From Variovorax sp. J22G73 (GTDB lineage Bacteria > Pseudomonadota > Gammaproteobacteria > Burkholderiales > Burkholderiaceae_C): a DNA stretch of 64,000 nt. The position numbers and the translations under genes are program-made. The notes below the pieces were generated by a model, which did no database searches, had not been told where the DNA came from, and worked only from the letters and a program-made list of their open reading frames with translations. The stretch covers positions 310,001-374,000 of the forward strand of contig NZ_JASZYK010000004.1 in the NCBI RefSeq assembly GCF_030317035.1, in the 5' to 3' direction. Below, piece by piece: positions 39,175-47,818 of this stretch; position 1 is the first letter of the stretch, and each line of letters opens with the position of its first letter.

Positions 39175-40779
39175 ATGAAGAAACCCATCGTCGTCGTCGG
39201 CTTCCTCGGCACCCAACTCGATGCCGGCCAGGGCGCGGGCCGCTGGAACAAGTGGCGTCCCACGGTCTCGCTCGCGCAGCACGAAGACATGGTCGTCTCG
39301 CGCATGGAGCTGCTCTACACGCTGCGCCACAAGGCGCTGGCCGAGGTGGTCAAGGCCGACATCGTCTCGCTGTCGCCCGAGACCGTCGTCAACCTCGTGC
39401 CGATGGACCTCGCCGACCCCTGGGACTTCGGTGAGGTCTACACGCGCCTGTACGACTGGGCCCGTGCCTACCCCTTCGACACCGAGCGCGAGCAGTACTG
39501 GACGCACATCACCACCGGCACGCACGTGGCGCAGATCTGCATGTTTTTGCTGTCGGAGTCGCGCGTGGTGCCGGGCGTGCTCGCGCAGACCTCGCCGCCG
39601 CGCCGCCAGGTCGAAGGCGAGGCCGGCAAGTGCACGCTGATCGACCTCGACCTGTCACGCTACGACGTGATCGCCCGGCGCTTCGACGCCGAGCAGCGCG
39701 ACGCGGTCGCCTTCCTGAAGAGCGGCATCGCCACGCGCAACGCGCGCTTCAACGCGCTCATCGACGAGATCGAGCGCGTGGCCGTGCGCTCGCGCGCGCC
39801 CATCCTGCTGGTCGGGCCGACGGGCGCGGGCAAGAGCTTTCTGGCGCGGCGCATGTTCGAGCTGAAGCAGTCGCGCCACCAGATAAGCGGGCCCTTCGTG
39901 GAGGTGAACTGCGCCACGCTGCGCGGCGACGGCGCGGCCTCCACCCTGTTCGGCCACAAGAAGGGTTCGTTCACCGGCGCGGCCAGCGACCGGCCGGGGC
40001 TGTTGCGCACCGCGAACCAGGGCGCGCTTTTTCTGGACGAGATCGGCGAGCTCGGGCCCGACGAGCAGGCGATGCTGCTGAAGGCCATCGAAGAAAAGCG
40101 CTTCTTCCCCGTGGGCGCCGACAAGGAAGTGGAGAGCGACTTCCAGCTCATTGCCGGCACCAACCGCGACCTGCGCAAGGACGTGGCCGAGGGGCGCTTT
40201 CGCGAGGACCTGTTCGCGCGCATCAACCTCTGGACCTACGACCTGCCCGGCCTCGCGCAGCGGCCTGAAGACATCGAGCCCAGCATCGACCACCTGCTGG
40301 CCCTGCACGCCACCGAGAGCCACCGCGTGGTGCGCTTCAACGCCGAGGCGCGCGCGGCCTACCTGCGCTTCGCGCAGAGCGGCGAGGCGCTGTGGAGCGG
40401 CAACTTTCGCGACCTGTCGGCCAGCGTGACGCGGCTGGCCACGCTGGCCGACGGCGGCCGCATTCCGGTGGCGCTGGTCGAGGCCGAGATCGCGCGGCTG
40501 CGCTGGCTGTGGAAGCGCGAAGGGCCGGCGGCAGCGCGCAGCGGCGACATCGATCTCGATGCGTTGCTCGGCGACGAGCGCAGCGCCGCGCTCGACCTGT
40601 TCGACCGCCTGCAGCTCGAGGCCGTGGTGCGCGTGTGCCGGCAGTCGCGCAGCCTGAGCGACGCGGGTCGCCAGCTCTTCCAGGCTTCGCGCGAGCAGCG
40701 CAGCGTGGTGAACGACGCGGACCGGCTGCGCAAGTACCTCGTGAAGCACGGGCTGGACTGGGGCCAGCTGGGCCGCTGA
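39175..40779 (+). CDS. rtcR: sigma-54-dependent activator RtcR
   Basis: The 534-residue activator has an N-terminal CARF-like RtcR domain (about 1-180), which in studied homologues binds RNA fragments ending in 2',3'-cyclic phosphate. The AAA+ domain (about 185-420) shows Walker A GPTGAGKS (214-221), sigma-54 contact loop GSFTGA (264-269, where GAFTGA is usual) and Walker B ALFLDEIGEL (Asp288). The C-terminal DNA-binding region is about 460-534. It is divergent from the rtc operon and should switch it on after RNA damage. Confidence 0.95.
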   Translation: MKKPIVVVGFLGTQLDAGQGAGRWNKWRPTVSLAQHEDMVVSRMELLYTLRHKALAEVVKADIVSLSPETVVNLVPMDLADPWDFGEVYTRLYDWARAYPFDTEREQYWTHITTGTHVAQICMFLLSESRVVPGVLAQTSPPRRQVEGEAGKCTLIDLDLSRYDVIARRFDAEQRDAVAFLKSGIATRNARFNALIDEIERVAVRSRAPILLVGPTGAGKSFLARRMFELKQSRHQISGPFVEVNCATLRGDGAASTLFGHKKGSFTGAASDRPGLLRTANQGALFLDEIGELGPDEQAMLLKAIEEKRFFPVGADKEVESDFQLIAGTNRDLRKDVAEGRFREDLFARINLWTYDLPGLAQRPEDIEPSIDHLLALHATESHRVVRFNAEARAAYLRFAQSGEALWSGNFRDLSASVTRLATLADGGRIPVALVEAEIARLRWLWKREGPAAARSGDIDLDALLGDERSAALDLFDRLQLEAVVRVCRQSRSLSDAGRQLFQASREQRSVVNDADRLRKYLVKHGLDWGQLGR

Positions 40780-40829
40780 TAGATTCGGCGGCTCGCGAAC
40801 CGAAAAATCCTTGGGAGGGTGGTGAACCG

Positions 40830-41438
40830 ATGAAAAAGAAGCTGTATGCGATGACAGGCGCCTTGAGATCCGCAGGCGCAGTACTGGCGCTGGCTGCAGG
40901 CGTTGCCACCGGCGCGCAGGCCGGCAGCGTGCTGCGCCCGGGCCTGTACGAAGGCCTGATGCTGGCGCTCGATGGCGGCGGCAACGTGAGCGGCGCCTTC
41001 GCGCAGCAAGGCAGTTGCAGCTTCCGCATCGCGGGCCGGCTCGGCTCGCAGACGGTGGCCGAGGTTCGCACCGTCGACGGCTCGGCGCCCGCCATCGAAG
41101 GGCGCGTGACCGCTGGCACCGGCAGCGTCACCCTCGCCCTGCCGGGCGGGCAGCAGCTGCCGGGCTGCGGCAACGTGCTGCCGCCGTTGATCGACAAGGG
41201 CCTGGAGCTCGACCTCACGCACAAGGCCGCATGGCGCCACCTGATCGGCGTGACGGCCGACAAGACGGCGCTGCGCAAGTCGCCCACCGACGCAGGGCGC
41301 GCCTATGTCGTGCGCGGCGACGTGCTGGGCGTCGTGTCCGAAAAGGAGGAGCTGCTCGAGGTCGACTTCGTGAGCGCGAGGGGCGGCGTGGTGCGCGGCT
41401 GGATCGCGGCGAAGGACGCGAAGGCGATCAAGCCGTAG
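40830..41438 (+). CDS. hypothetical exported protein
   Basis: The 202-residue protein has a Sec signal peptide (about 1-31, MKKKLY... to GAQA). The mature part has two cysteines (GSCSFR and LPGCGN), likely a disulfide, and a C-terminal region (KTALRKSPTD...YVVRGDVLGVVSEKEELLEVDF, GWIAAKDA) with the look of an SH3-type domain. ATG 40830 is preceded by GGGAGGG. It follows rtcR in the same direction by 50 bases; whether they share a transcript is unclear. Function unknown. Confidence 0.7.
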   Translation: MKKKLYAMTGALRSAGAVLALAAGVATGAQAGSVLRPGLYEGLMLALDGGGNVSGAFAQQGSCSFRIAGRLGSQTVAEVRTVDGSAPAIEGRVTAGTGSVTLALPGGQQLPGCGNVLPPLIDKGLELDLTHKAAWRHLIGVTADKTALRKSPTDAGRAYVVRGDVLGVVSEKEELLEVDFVSARGGVVRGWIAAKDAKAIKP

Positions 41439-41501
41439 TGCCGTGGTAGCTCCGTGCAGCTCCGTGTAGCTCCTTGCAACCCCGCGCTATCCTCCGCCCC
41501 C

Positions 41502-42029
41502 ATGGCCGTCTCCGCATTCGTCGTGAAAGTGCCCGCCGCCGAGCCGCTGGCCGGCGACCTGCGCCGCCGCTACGACGCCAGCGTGGCGCTGGGCGTGCCG
41601 GCGCACATCACGGTGCTGGTGCCGTTCATGGACCCGGCGCTGGTCACCACCGACGTGATCGAACGCGCGGCGCGCGTGCTGCGGCGCACGCCTTCTTTTT
41701 CGTTCGCGCTGGGCGGCGTCGGGCGTTTTCCGGAGACCGCGTACCTCGCGCCCGAACCGGCCGCGCCCTTCATCGCGATGACGCTGGCGCTGGTGCAGGC
41801 CTTTCCCGGTTTTCCGCCCTACGGCGGCGAGCACGCAAGCGTGGTGCCGCACCTTTCCGTGGCCCATGGCGATGCGCGACATGCGGAAGAAGCCGCCACG
41901 GAACTGCGTGCGCGGCTGCATGCGTCAGACCCCGTGCACGCGGTGTGCACCGAAGTCACGCTCATCGAAAACACGAGCGGCCGCTGGCAGGACATGCATG
42001 TCTTCAAGCTGCCCCAGGCCGGCGACTGA
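41502..42029 (+). CDS. 2H phosphoesterase superfamily protein (2'-5' RNA ligase-like)
   Basis: The 175-residue protein carries two H-x-T/S motifs of the 2H superfamily: AHITVLVPF near residues 33-41 and PHLSVAHG near 121-128. Members open or form 2',5' or 2',3'-cyclic phosphodiester links in RNA or small nucleotides. It starts three genes whose products (phosphatase-like, exoribonuclease) could act on phosphorylated RNA ends, next to the rtc locus. A 10-bp tandem repeat (GTAGCTCCGT-like) lies just upstream. No physical coupling to rtc genes is shown. Confidence 0.8.
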   Translation: MAVSAFVVKVPAAEPLAGDLRRRYDASVALGVPAHITVLVPFMDPALVTTDVIERAARVLRRTPSFSFALGGVGRFPETAYLAPEPAAPFIAMTLALVQAFPGFPPYGGEHASVVPHLSVAHGDARHAEEAATELRARLHASDPVHAVCTEVTLIENTSGRWQDMHVFKLPQAGD

Positions 42030-42032
42030 CCC

Positions 42033-42362
42033 ATGCCCAACGTTCTCTTCATCTGCAGCCGCAACCAGTGGCGCAGCCCCACCGCCGAACAGCTCTGGCG
42101 CCGCCATCCTCAGGTGTCGGCGCGCTCCGCCGGCACCAGCCCGAACGCGCGGCGCAGGGTGTCGGTCGACGACATCGAATGGGCCGACGTGATCCTCGTG
42201 ATGGAAGAAAAGCACAAGTCGCGGCTGGTGGCCGAGTTCACGCGCATGCTGGCGCACAAGCCCGTTCATGTGCTCGACATTCCGGACGACTACAAATACA
42301 TGGACCCGGAACTGGTCGACGAGCTTCAGCGCTCGGTGCCGTCCATTCTTGGAATCGATTGA
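42033..42362 (+). CDS. low-molecular-weight protein tyrosine phosphatase-like protein
   Basis: The 109-residue protein has the phosphatase P-loop C-x5-R as ICSRNQWRSPTAE near residues 7-19, and a C-terminal MDPEL where the general acid Asp would lie. At 109 residues it is shorter than typical LMW-PTP (about 150) and belongs to a compact group with the same loop. It starts 3 bases after the 2H gene stop and 5 before the exoribonuclease gene, so the three are one operon. Substrate unknown. Confidence 0.82.
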   Translation: MPNVLFICSRNQWRSPTAEQLWRRHPQVSARSAGTSPNARRRVSVDDIEWADVILVMEEKHKSRLVAEFTRMLAHKPVHVLDIPDDYKYMDPELVDELQRSVPSILGID

Positions 42363-42367
42363 CGCCC

Positions 42368-42958
42368 ATGCCAGAGATCTACATCAGCACCGACGTCGAG
42401 TCCGACGGCCCCATTCCAGGCCCGCACTCGATGCTGAGCTTTGGCTCGGCGGCGTACACGGCCGACAAGCAACTGCTCTCCACGTTCAGCGCCAACCTGC
42501 AGACCCTGCCCGGCGCCCAGCCCGACCCCAAGACCGCCGCCTGGTGGCAGACCCAGCCCGAGGCCTGGGCCGCCTGCCGCACCGACCTGCAAGACCCGGC
42601 GCACGCCATGAAGAACTATGTGGGCTGGCTCAAGGGCCTGCCGGCGCGGCCGGTGTTCGTGGCGTACCCGGCGGGCTTCGACTTCATGTTCGTCTACTGG
42701 TACCTGATGCGCTTTGCCGGCGAGAGTCCGTTCAGCCATTCGGCGCTCGACATGAAAACCTTCGCCATGGCCATGCTGAAGCTCGGCTACCGCGACAGCA
42801 CCAAGCGCGCCATGCCGCGCCGCTGGTTCGACAAACTGCCGCACACGCACGTGGCGCTGGACGACGCCATCGAGCAAGGCGCCCTCTTCTGCAACATGCT
42901 GGCGGAGAGCCGCGCGGCCGTGCAGGAGGGGCCGGACGTGCAGGGCACCCAGCCATGA
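42368..42958 (+). CDS. DEDD-family 3'-5' exoribonuclease-like protein
   Basis: The 196-residue protein opens IYISTDVESDGP, giving the first Asp and Glu of the DEDD exonuclease family. AYPAGFDFMFV gives a second Asp, and HTHVALDDAIEQG near the end gives the final His and Asp. The length fits a single exonuclease domain. The gene overlaps the alpha/beta-hydrolase gene by ATGA. It may trim RNA; specificity is not deducible. Confidence 0.82.
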   Translation: MPEIYISTDVESDGPIPGPHSMLSFGSAAYTADKQLLSTFSANLQTLPGAQPDPKTAAWWQTQPEAWAACRTDLQDPAHAMKNYVGWLKGLPARPVFVAYPAGFDFMFVYWYLMRFAGESPFSHSALDMKTFAMAMLKLGYRDSTKRAMPRRWFDKLPHTHVALDDAIEQGALFCNMLAESRAAVQEGPDVQGTQP

Positions 42959-43815
42959 CGGGCCAGCGCATTCGCCGCTGGTGCAGCAAGCTCGCGCTGT
43001 GCACGCTGCCGCTGCTGCTGGCGGGCTGCGTGCAGTCGATGTTCTATTACCCCGACGACGTGCGCTATGAAACGCCCGACGCGCTGGGCGTGCGCTACGA
43101 GCCGGTGCAGTTCACCAGCGCCGACGGCACGCGGCTGAGCGGCTGGTTCCTGCCCGCCGAAGGCCGCGCGAATCCGAAGGAGGCCAAGGGCACGGTGGTG
43201 CACTTCCACGGCAACGCGCAGAACATGAGCACGCACTGGCGCTTCGTGGCATGGCTGCCCAAGCAGGGCTACAACGTGCTCGTGTTCGACTACCGCGGCT
43301 ACGGCCAGTCCGAAGGCAAGCCCGAGCCCAAGGGCGTGTTCGAAGACGCCAACGCCGCGCTGGACTACGTGCGCACGCGCGCAGACATCGACCCCGAGCG
43401 GCTCTTCGTGTTCGGCCAGAGCCTGGGCGGCACCAACGCCATCGCGGTGGTGGGCTCGGGCAACCGCGCGGGGGTGAAGGCGGCGGCCATCGAGTCGACC
43501 TTCTACTCGTACTCGTCGATTGCCAACGACAAGTTCAAGGGCGCCGGGCTGCTGGTAAGCGACACGTACGCGGCGTCGAACTACGTGGCGGCGGTGTCGC
43601 CCATTCCGCTGCTGTTCATCCACGGCACGGCCGACCAGGTGATTCCGCTGGCGCATTCCAGGCGCCTGTTCGCCGAGGCGCGCGAGCCCAAGCGGCTCAT
43701 CGAGGTGCCCGGCGCCGGCCACCTGGAGCCGATGACGGGGCAGCGCTTTGGCCATGCCTACCGCAAGGCGCTGACCGACTTCTTCGACGCGGCCCTGCAC
43801 CCCCTGCAGCAATGA
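42955..43815 (+). CDS. alpha/beta hydrolase lipoprotein
   Basis: The 286-residue protein has a lipobox LLLAGC (about 19-24), so it is membrane-anchored. The fold is shown by VHFHGNAQNMS (oxyanion strand), GQSLGGTNA (nucleophile Ser), GTADQVIP (Asp) and GAGHLE (His). It resembles the BEM46/YqkD-like serine hydrolases. It overlaps both the preceding (42955) and following (43812) genes by 4 bases, tying five genes into one unit. Substrate unknown. Confidence 0.87.
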   Translation: MTGQRIRRWCSKLALCTLPLLLAGCVQSMFYYPDDVRYETPDALGVRYEPVQFTSADGTRLSGWFLPAEGRANPKEAKGTVVHFHGNAQNMSTHWRFVAWLPKQGYNVLVFDYRGYGQSEGKPEPKGVFEDANAALDYVRTRADIDPERLFVFGQSLGGTNAIAVVGSGNRAGVKAAAIESTFYSYSSIANDKFKGAGLLVSDTYAASNYVAAVSPIPLLFIHGTADQVIPLAHSRRLFAEAREPKRLIEVPGAGHLEPMTGQRFGHAYRKALTDFFDAALHPLQQ

Positions 43816-44786
43816 CGATGAAACACTTCGACGAAGCCGCCACCCGCGCCCCGCTGGGCTTCGAGCGGCTGGTGCCTGCCTTGCACACCGCCTTCGCGGG
43901 CCAGGCCCAGGTGCCGCCGCGGCATGTGCACGGCATCGAGACGGGCACGCAGGGTGGCGACAACGTCAACGACGTCACTAAAGGCACCGTGCTCATCATG
44001 CCGGCGTGGAGCGACGCGGGCTTCCTGGGCATCAAGACCATCAACATCTTTCCCGGCAACAGCGCGCGCGGCCTGCCCGGCCTGCATGCGACCTATGTGC
44101 TGTACGACGCCCGCACCGGCGTGCCGCTGGCCCTGATGGACGGCAACGAGATCACCGCGCGCCGCACGGCCGCCGCGTCGGCGCTGGGCGCGTCGTTTCT
44201 CGCGCGGCGCGGTGCACGCCGCCTGCTGGTGCTGGGCACCGGGCGCATCGCGCGCATGCTGCCGGCCGCGCACGCGAGCGTGCGGCCCATCGACGAGGTG
44301 CGGGTGTGGAACCACCGCCCCGCAGGCGCCGAGGCGCTGGCGGCGCAGTGGCGCGCCGAAGGCTGGAACGCGCAAGCGGCCACGAACCTGGAAGCCGCCG
44401 TGCGCCAGGCCGACATCGTGAGCTGCGCCACGCTGGCGACCGCGCCGCTGGTGCGCGGCGACTGGCTGGCACCGGGCTCGCACCTGGACCTGATCGGCAG
44501 CTTCACGCCCGCCATGCGCGAGGCCGACGTGCACTGCTTCGCGGGCGCGCGCACCTTCGTCGACACCGACGAGGCGCTGCAGAAGTCCGGCGACCTGCTC
44601 GACGCCATGGCCGCCGGCACGCTGCGCGCGCAGGACGTCCAGGGCACGCTCGCCAGCCTGTGCCGCGCGGAGAACGGCACGGGCCGCGCCAACGACAGCG
44701 AGCGCACCGTGTTCAAGGCCGTGGGCAGCGCGCTCGAAGACCTGACCGCCGCGACGCTCGTGTGGCAGTCGAGGGACAACCCCTAA
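43812..44786 (+). CDS. ornithine cyclodeaminase/mu-crystallin family protein
   Basis: The 324-residue protein has the OCD/mu-crystallin layout: GTVLIMPAWSDAGFLGIKTINIFPGN and LMDGNEITARRTAAASALGASFLAR in the substrate part, and LGTGRIARMLPAAH as the NAD(P) Rossmann motif. Members act as ornithine cyclodeaminases, pyrroline-2-carboxylate reductases or ketimine reductases. This protein is closest in pattern to the pyrroline-2-carboxylate reductase type, but activity is uncertain. A hairpin over the stop codon follows. Confidence 0.87.
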   Translation: MTMKHFDEAATRAPLGFERLVPALHTAFAGQAQVPPRHVHGIETGTQGGDNVNDVTKGTVLIMPAWSDAGFLGIKTINIFPGNSARGLPGLHATYVLYDARTGVPLALMDGNEITARRTAAASALGASFLARRGARRLLVLGTGRIARMLPAAHASVRPIDEVRVWNHRPAGAEALAAQWRAEGWNAQAATNLEAAVRQADIVSCATLATAPLVRGDWLAPGSHLDLIGSFTPAMREADVHCFAGARTFVDTDEALQKSGDLLDAMAAGTLRAQDVQGTLASLCRAENGTGRANDSERTVFKAVGSALEDLTAATLVWQSRDNP

Positions 44787-44800
44787 GCCTTACGGCTTAG
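44783..44800 (+). terminator. hairpin over the stop codon of the OCD-family gene
   Basis: CTAAGCC-TTAC-GGCTTAG is a perfect 7-bp stem that includes the TAA stop. The T-run after it is short, so termination is uncertain. Confidence 0.45.
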
Positions 44801-44924
44801 TTCGGGACTACAAAGGGGCCGCGGATGGGCTTTTGCCTACATCCGGATACGTCATGTAGCCAATAGCGTGTGTTTCGCGGCACAGCTATTGTTCTGTGCA
44901 CTATCGACAGAGGGGGCCCACCGC

Positions 44925-45155
44925 ATGCTCAGCACCGAACACAAAGCCAACATCCTGCGCAAGGCCGGGTACGCCGTGCCTGCGGTGCCCGGGAGCGTGG
45001 ACAGCATCTACCAGACGCCCCAGTGCTGGGGCAAGGCCATCGAGACGCTGTATGTGTCTTACGCCGCCAGCCGCGCGGCGAAGAGCCTGCGCGATGCGGA
45101 AGAAGCCCGCATGCTGGCGATGCTGCAGTTGCGTTCGGCCAAGGCCTACGCCTGA
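44925..45155 (+). CDS. small hypothetical protein
   Basis: This 76-residue protein has no recognised family. It is predicted helical in the second half (RAAKSLRDAEEARMLAMLQLRSAKAYA). ATG 44925 follows GAGGGGGC. The 138-bp gap upstream is AT-richer and has an imperfect dyad CTACAT...ATGTAG (44837-44859), suggesting an independent promoter. Confidence 0.6.
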   Translation: MLSTEHKANILRKAGYAVPAVPGSVDSIYQTPQCWGKAIETLYVSYAASRAAKSLRDAEEARMLAMLQLRSAKAYA

Positions 45156-45251
45156 GCCGCTGACCGGCTGAGCCGCTGCGCCGCACGCGAGCCTCGCGTT
45201 CACTGGCTCGCAGCGGAGGCTCGGCAGGCGGTCAAGCCATCAAGGCTTTGT

Positions 45252-45614
45252 TCAGGGCTTTCTCTGCTTTTCCGGCGCGTCGTTGCTGCCGCCGCGCGAC
45301 ATCTGGCCCGCCTTCATCGCATCGCGGTTCGCGGCACGGCGCTTGGCCGATGCGGCGCGCCGCTGATCCCGCGTCAACTTCGGCCCCGTGGTCGGGCGAA
45401 CCTCGCCTTCCTGTATCTGCTGGCCGCGCGCCGCGGCGGCGCCCTCCATGCGGCGCTCCTTGCGCGCCTCGGTGCGTTCGGCGCGCGTAGTGGGCGCCGA
45501 GGCCGTTGCCTTGCCCTGCGCGGGATCGGCTTCGCCGGAAGACTGCGCGAACGCCAGCGACACGACCATCATCTGCGCCAGGGCCAGGCATGCGGGCACG
45601 AGCATTTTTTTCAT
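45252..45614 (-). CDS. small exported basic protein
   Basis: The 120-residue protein has a Sec signal peptide (about 1-23, ending AFAQ) and a strongly basic, Ala/Arg-rich mature part (RAERTEARKERRMEG, LTRDQRRAASAKRRAANRD). No domain is recognised. It is likely periplasmic. Genes on either side are unrelated; the 124-bp gap to the methyltransferase gene shows no clear signal. Confidence 0.65.
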   Translation of the reverse strand: MKKMLVPACLALAQMMVVSLAFAQSSGEADPAQGKATASAPTTRAERTEARKERRMEGAAAARGQQIQEGEVRPTTGPKLTRDQRRAASAKRRAANRDAMKAGQMSRGGSNDAPEKQRKP

Positions 45615-45738
45615 CGCGACGACCTTTCAGGGAGTTCCAGCGAGCTGGAAGCAAACGGAGAACAAGGAGCCGGCGGCATTGTGGCTACGGCCCCGGCCTT
45701 CTGTCCATCACCCTGCGGAGGTACTGCCTGGCTTCACG

Positions 45739-46467
45739 CTACCGGCTGGCCGCGACCAGCAGCATCATCGGCCGCTCCCGCTCCTCGGCCAGCGCGGGCA
45801 GCGCGGCCACCTGCTCGTCGCTCGGTCCCCACTCCTGCACGTGCTCGATGCGAAAACCCGCCTTCACCAGCGTGTTCAGCAAGGTGCCCAGCGTGCGGTG
45901 CTGCTTGACGACGCCCTCGGCCAGCCAGTTCGTGACGCGCGGGCCTTCCGCCTGGTAGCTGTCGAGCGGCCACGACTTGCGCCCTTGCGCGTCGATGTGC
46001 CAGCCCGGCGCGCGCGGCGCCATGAAGACGGGATGCTCGATGGAAAACACCAGCCGGCCCCCGGGCACCAGCGCCTGGTGCACCGTGGCCAGCAGGCGCG
46101 CGATGTCCTCGATGTAGTGGAAGGCGAGCGAGCTGTAGGCGAAGTCGATCGATTGCGACGGCAGCGCGAGCGCCTCGAGGTCGGCGCGCACGTACGCGAT
46201 GGCGTCGTCGGCGCCGAAGGCCTGCGCCTTGGCGAGCATCAACTGCGACACGTCGAGCCCCAGCACCGACTGCGCCCCCTGCGTGCGCGCCCAGCGGCAA
46301 AACCAGCCCAGGCCGCAGCCCAGGTCCGCCACGCGCAGGCCTTGCAACGGCGGCACCAGCGCGCGCAGCGCGGGCCACTCGGGCGCGCCGTCGAGCCCGT
46401 GCACCGAGCGCGGCAGTTGCTGGTAGCCCTCGAAGAAGGCGGGCGTGTCGTAGATGTTCTGGGCCAT
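45739..46467 (-). CDS. class I SAM-dependent methyltransferase
   Basis: The 242-residue protein has motif I VADLGCGLGWFCRWA (about 45-59), LGLDVSQLML (motif Post I) and YVRADLEALALPSQSIDFAYSSLAFHYI (motifs II-III), as in Methyltransf_11 enzymes. The C-terminal half (EHPVFMAP, SYQAEGPRVTNWL) is typical of a widespread small-molecule methyltransferase group. Substrate unknown. It is monocistronic. Confidence 0.9.
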   Translation of the reverse strand: MAQNIYDTPAFFEGYQQLPRSVHGLDGAPEWPALRALVPPLQGLRVADLGCGLGWFCRWARTQGAQSVLGLDVSQLMLAKAQAFGADDAIAYVRADLEALALPSQSIDFAYSSLAFHYIEDIARLLATVHQALVPGGRLVFSIEHPVFMAPRAPGWHIDAQGRKSWPLDSYQAEGPRVTNWLAEGVVKQHRTLGTLLNTLVKAGFRIEHVQEWGPSDEQVAALPALAEERERPMMLLVAASR

Positions 46468-46559
46468 CGATGGAGTCCTTGGCAGTCAGCCTGGCTCCAT
46501 TATTTCAATGACCCGCGGTCTTCACCGCCCTCGCCGCCTTCGTTTGCTTTCGCTTGCTC

Positions 46560-46985
46560 TTACTTGCCCTGTGCCGACTGCAGCACCGGGTTCTGCATGG
46601 TCGAGATGACCTTGCTGTTCACGCGCGAGCCGCTGGTCACGTTCTGGTCGGGTGCCGCGGCCGTGGCCATGGCTTCCTGGTAGACCTGGGCCGGGTCGCG
46701 TTGCGAGGTGAACGGATCGGCGCCGCGCGAGCCGCGGGTCACGTTCTGGTTGGGCGCGTGGGCCGTTTCGACGGCCTGCTTGTACATGGCTTCGGAATCG
46801 GCCGTGGACTTGAACGGATCGGCACCGCGCGAGCCGCGGGTCACGTTCTGGTCCTTGGCGTGCGCGGCGGCGACGGCTTCGGCTTCGACGGCTTCGCGCG
46901 TGCGTTGCTGCGCGCTCACCGAGGTGACGGAAGTGACGGCGAGCAGCGCGACGGCGGCGGCGAGGGCGAGTTGGGTGGTCTTCAT
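46560..46985 (-). CDS. exported DUF4148-like repeat protein
   Basis: The 141-residue protein has a Sec signal peptide (about 1-25). The mature part is three copies of a roughly 34-residue module ending QNVTRGSRGADPF or a variant. The start AVEAEAVAAAHAKDQN recalls the DUF4148-like proteins at 23092 and 23706. The DNA shows the repeat directly (see the repeat entry). No dyad of the GTGCG type is seen upstream. Function unknown. Confidence 0.75.
   Translation of the reverse strand: MKTTQLALAAAVALLAVTSVTSVSAQQRTREAVEAEAVAAAHAKDQNVTRGSRGADPFKSTADSEAMYKQAVETAHAPNQNVTRGSRGADPFTSQRDPAQVYQEAMATAAAPDQNVTSGSRVNSKVISTMQNPVLQSAQGK
46710..46854. repeat. two 43-bp direct repeats within the DUF4148-like gene
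   Basis: Nearly identical blocks start at 46710 and 46812 (GAACGGATCGGC(G/A)CCGCGCG and onward), exactly 102 bp (34 codons) apart, so the array can grow or shrink in frame. Confidence 0.8.
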
Positions 46986-47231
46986 GGTTCGTCTTTTCTG
47001 TGAGTTGTCTGACTGTTTGGATGGAGTCCGCCCGGCGATGCGGGAAAACCCTGAGCAAGACTAGTCAAGGCAAAAGGCAGATCCGTGACGGCCCCGAGCC
47101 GCGGACCGGGCTCTTCGGCGCGCACTGCAGCACGGGCGAATTTCTGATAGCTGCGGTGGTCCTGCGCGTTTAGCCTTTCGCGCGTCTGCTCGACAAACCT
47201 CACTGAACACCAGCGAAAGGAACCCATCACC

Positions 47232-47690
47232 ATGGGACTGTTCGATTTCCTGAAGAAGAAACCCGCCATGCCGGAGACCATCGAAGCCGGCATGGCCTCG
47301 CAGGCCGACGACTTCGTCGGCGCGTTCTCGCGGCCGGGCGCGCCCATCGACGGCGCGCGGCTCGACTACACCGCCGCCTCGCTCCCCTTGGTCGACCGCG
47401 TGCTCGACGACTTCTTCAAGCAGCAGGCGCCGCTGCCCGACGACCTTCACTTCCTGGCGTCGGCCTATGTGTTCGAAGTGGCGCGCCGCGAGTTCGGCGG
47501 GCGCTACCTGCGCGGCGACGAAGACAACCCCTTCGTGCTCGTCATCGGCCAGGGCGACGCGCAGGTTGGCGTGTGCGTGATGGGCAAGGTGCGCGGGCGC
47601 GCCGTGAACGGGCCGGAGGACGACCTGGGCTTCTTCTACGCCGGCATCGCGCCGGTGGTGGCGCGCGGGGTGAGCGCCACGCTGATCTGA
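47232..47690 (+). CDS. conserved hypothetical cytoplasmic protein
   Basis: The 152-residue acidic protein starts GLFDFLKKKPAMPETIEAGMAS and has no signal peptide or membrane helix. The central region (LDYTAASLPLVDRVLDDFF, FEVARREFGGRYL) and the closing FYAGIAPVVARG suggest a small alpha/beta fold of unknown function. AGGAACCCATCACC precedes ATG 47232. The 246-bp gap to the left holds no other feature I can support. Confidence 0.7.
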   Translation: MGLFDFLKKKPAMPETIEAGMASQADDFVGAFSRPGAPIDGARLDYTAASLPLVDRVLDDFFKQQAPLPDDLHFLASAYVFEVARREFGGRYLRGDEDNPFVLVIGQGDAQVGVCVMGKVRGRAVNGPEDDLGFFYAGIAPVVARGVSATLI

Positions 47691-47818
47691 AGGCCGCGCC
47701 GCGCGGTCACAGCCGGCTGCTACCCGCTGCGCCCGCCTCCTTCGAATAATGCGGCGACGGCCCGCGCGCCCCTGGCAGCGGCGCCGCATTTCAACCTCGT
47801 TCGAAGGAGACAACCCCA

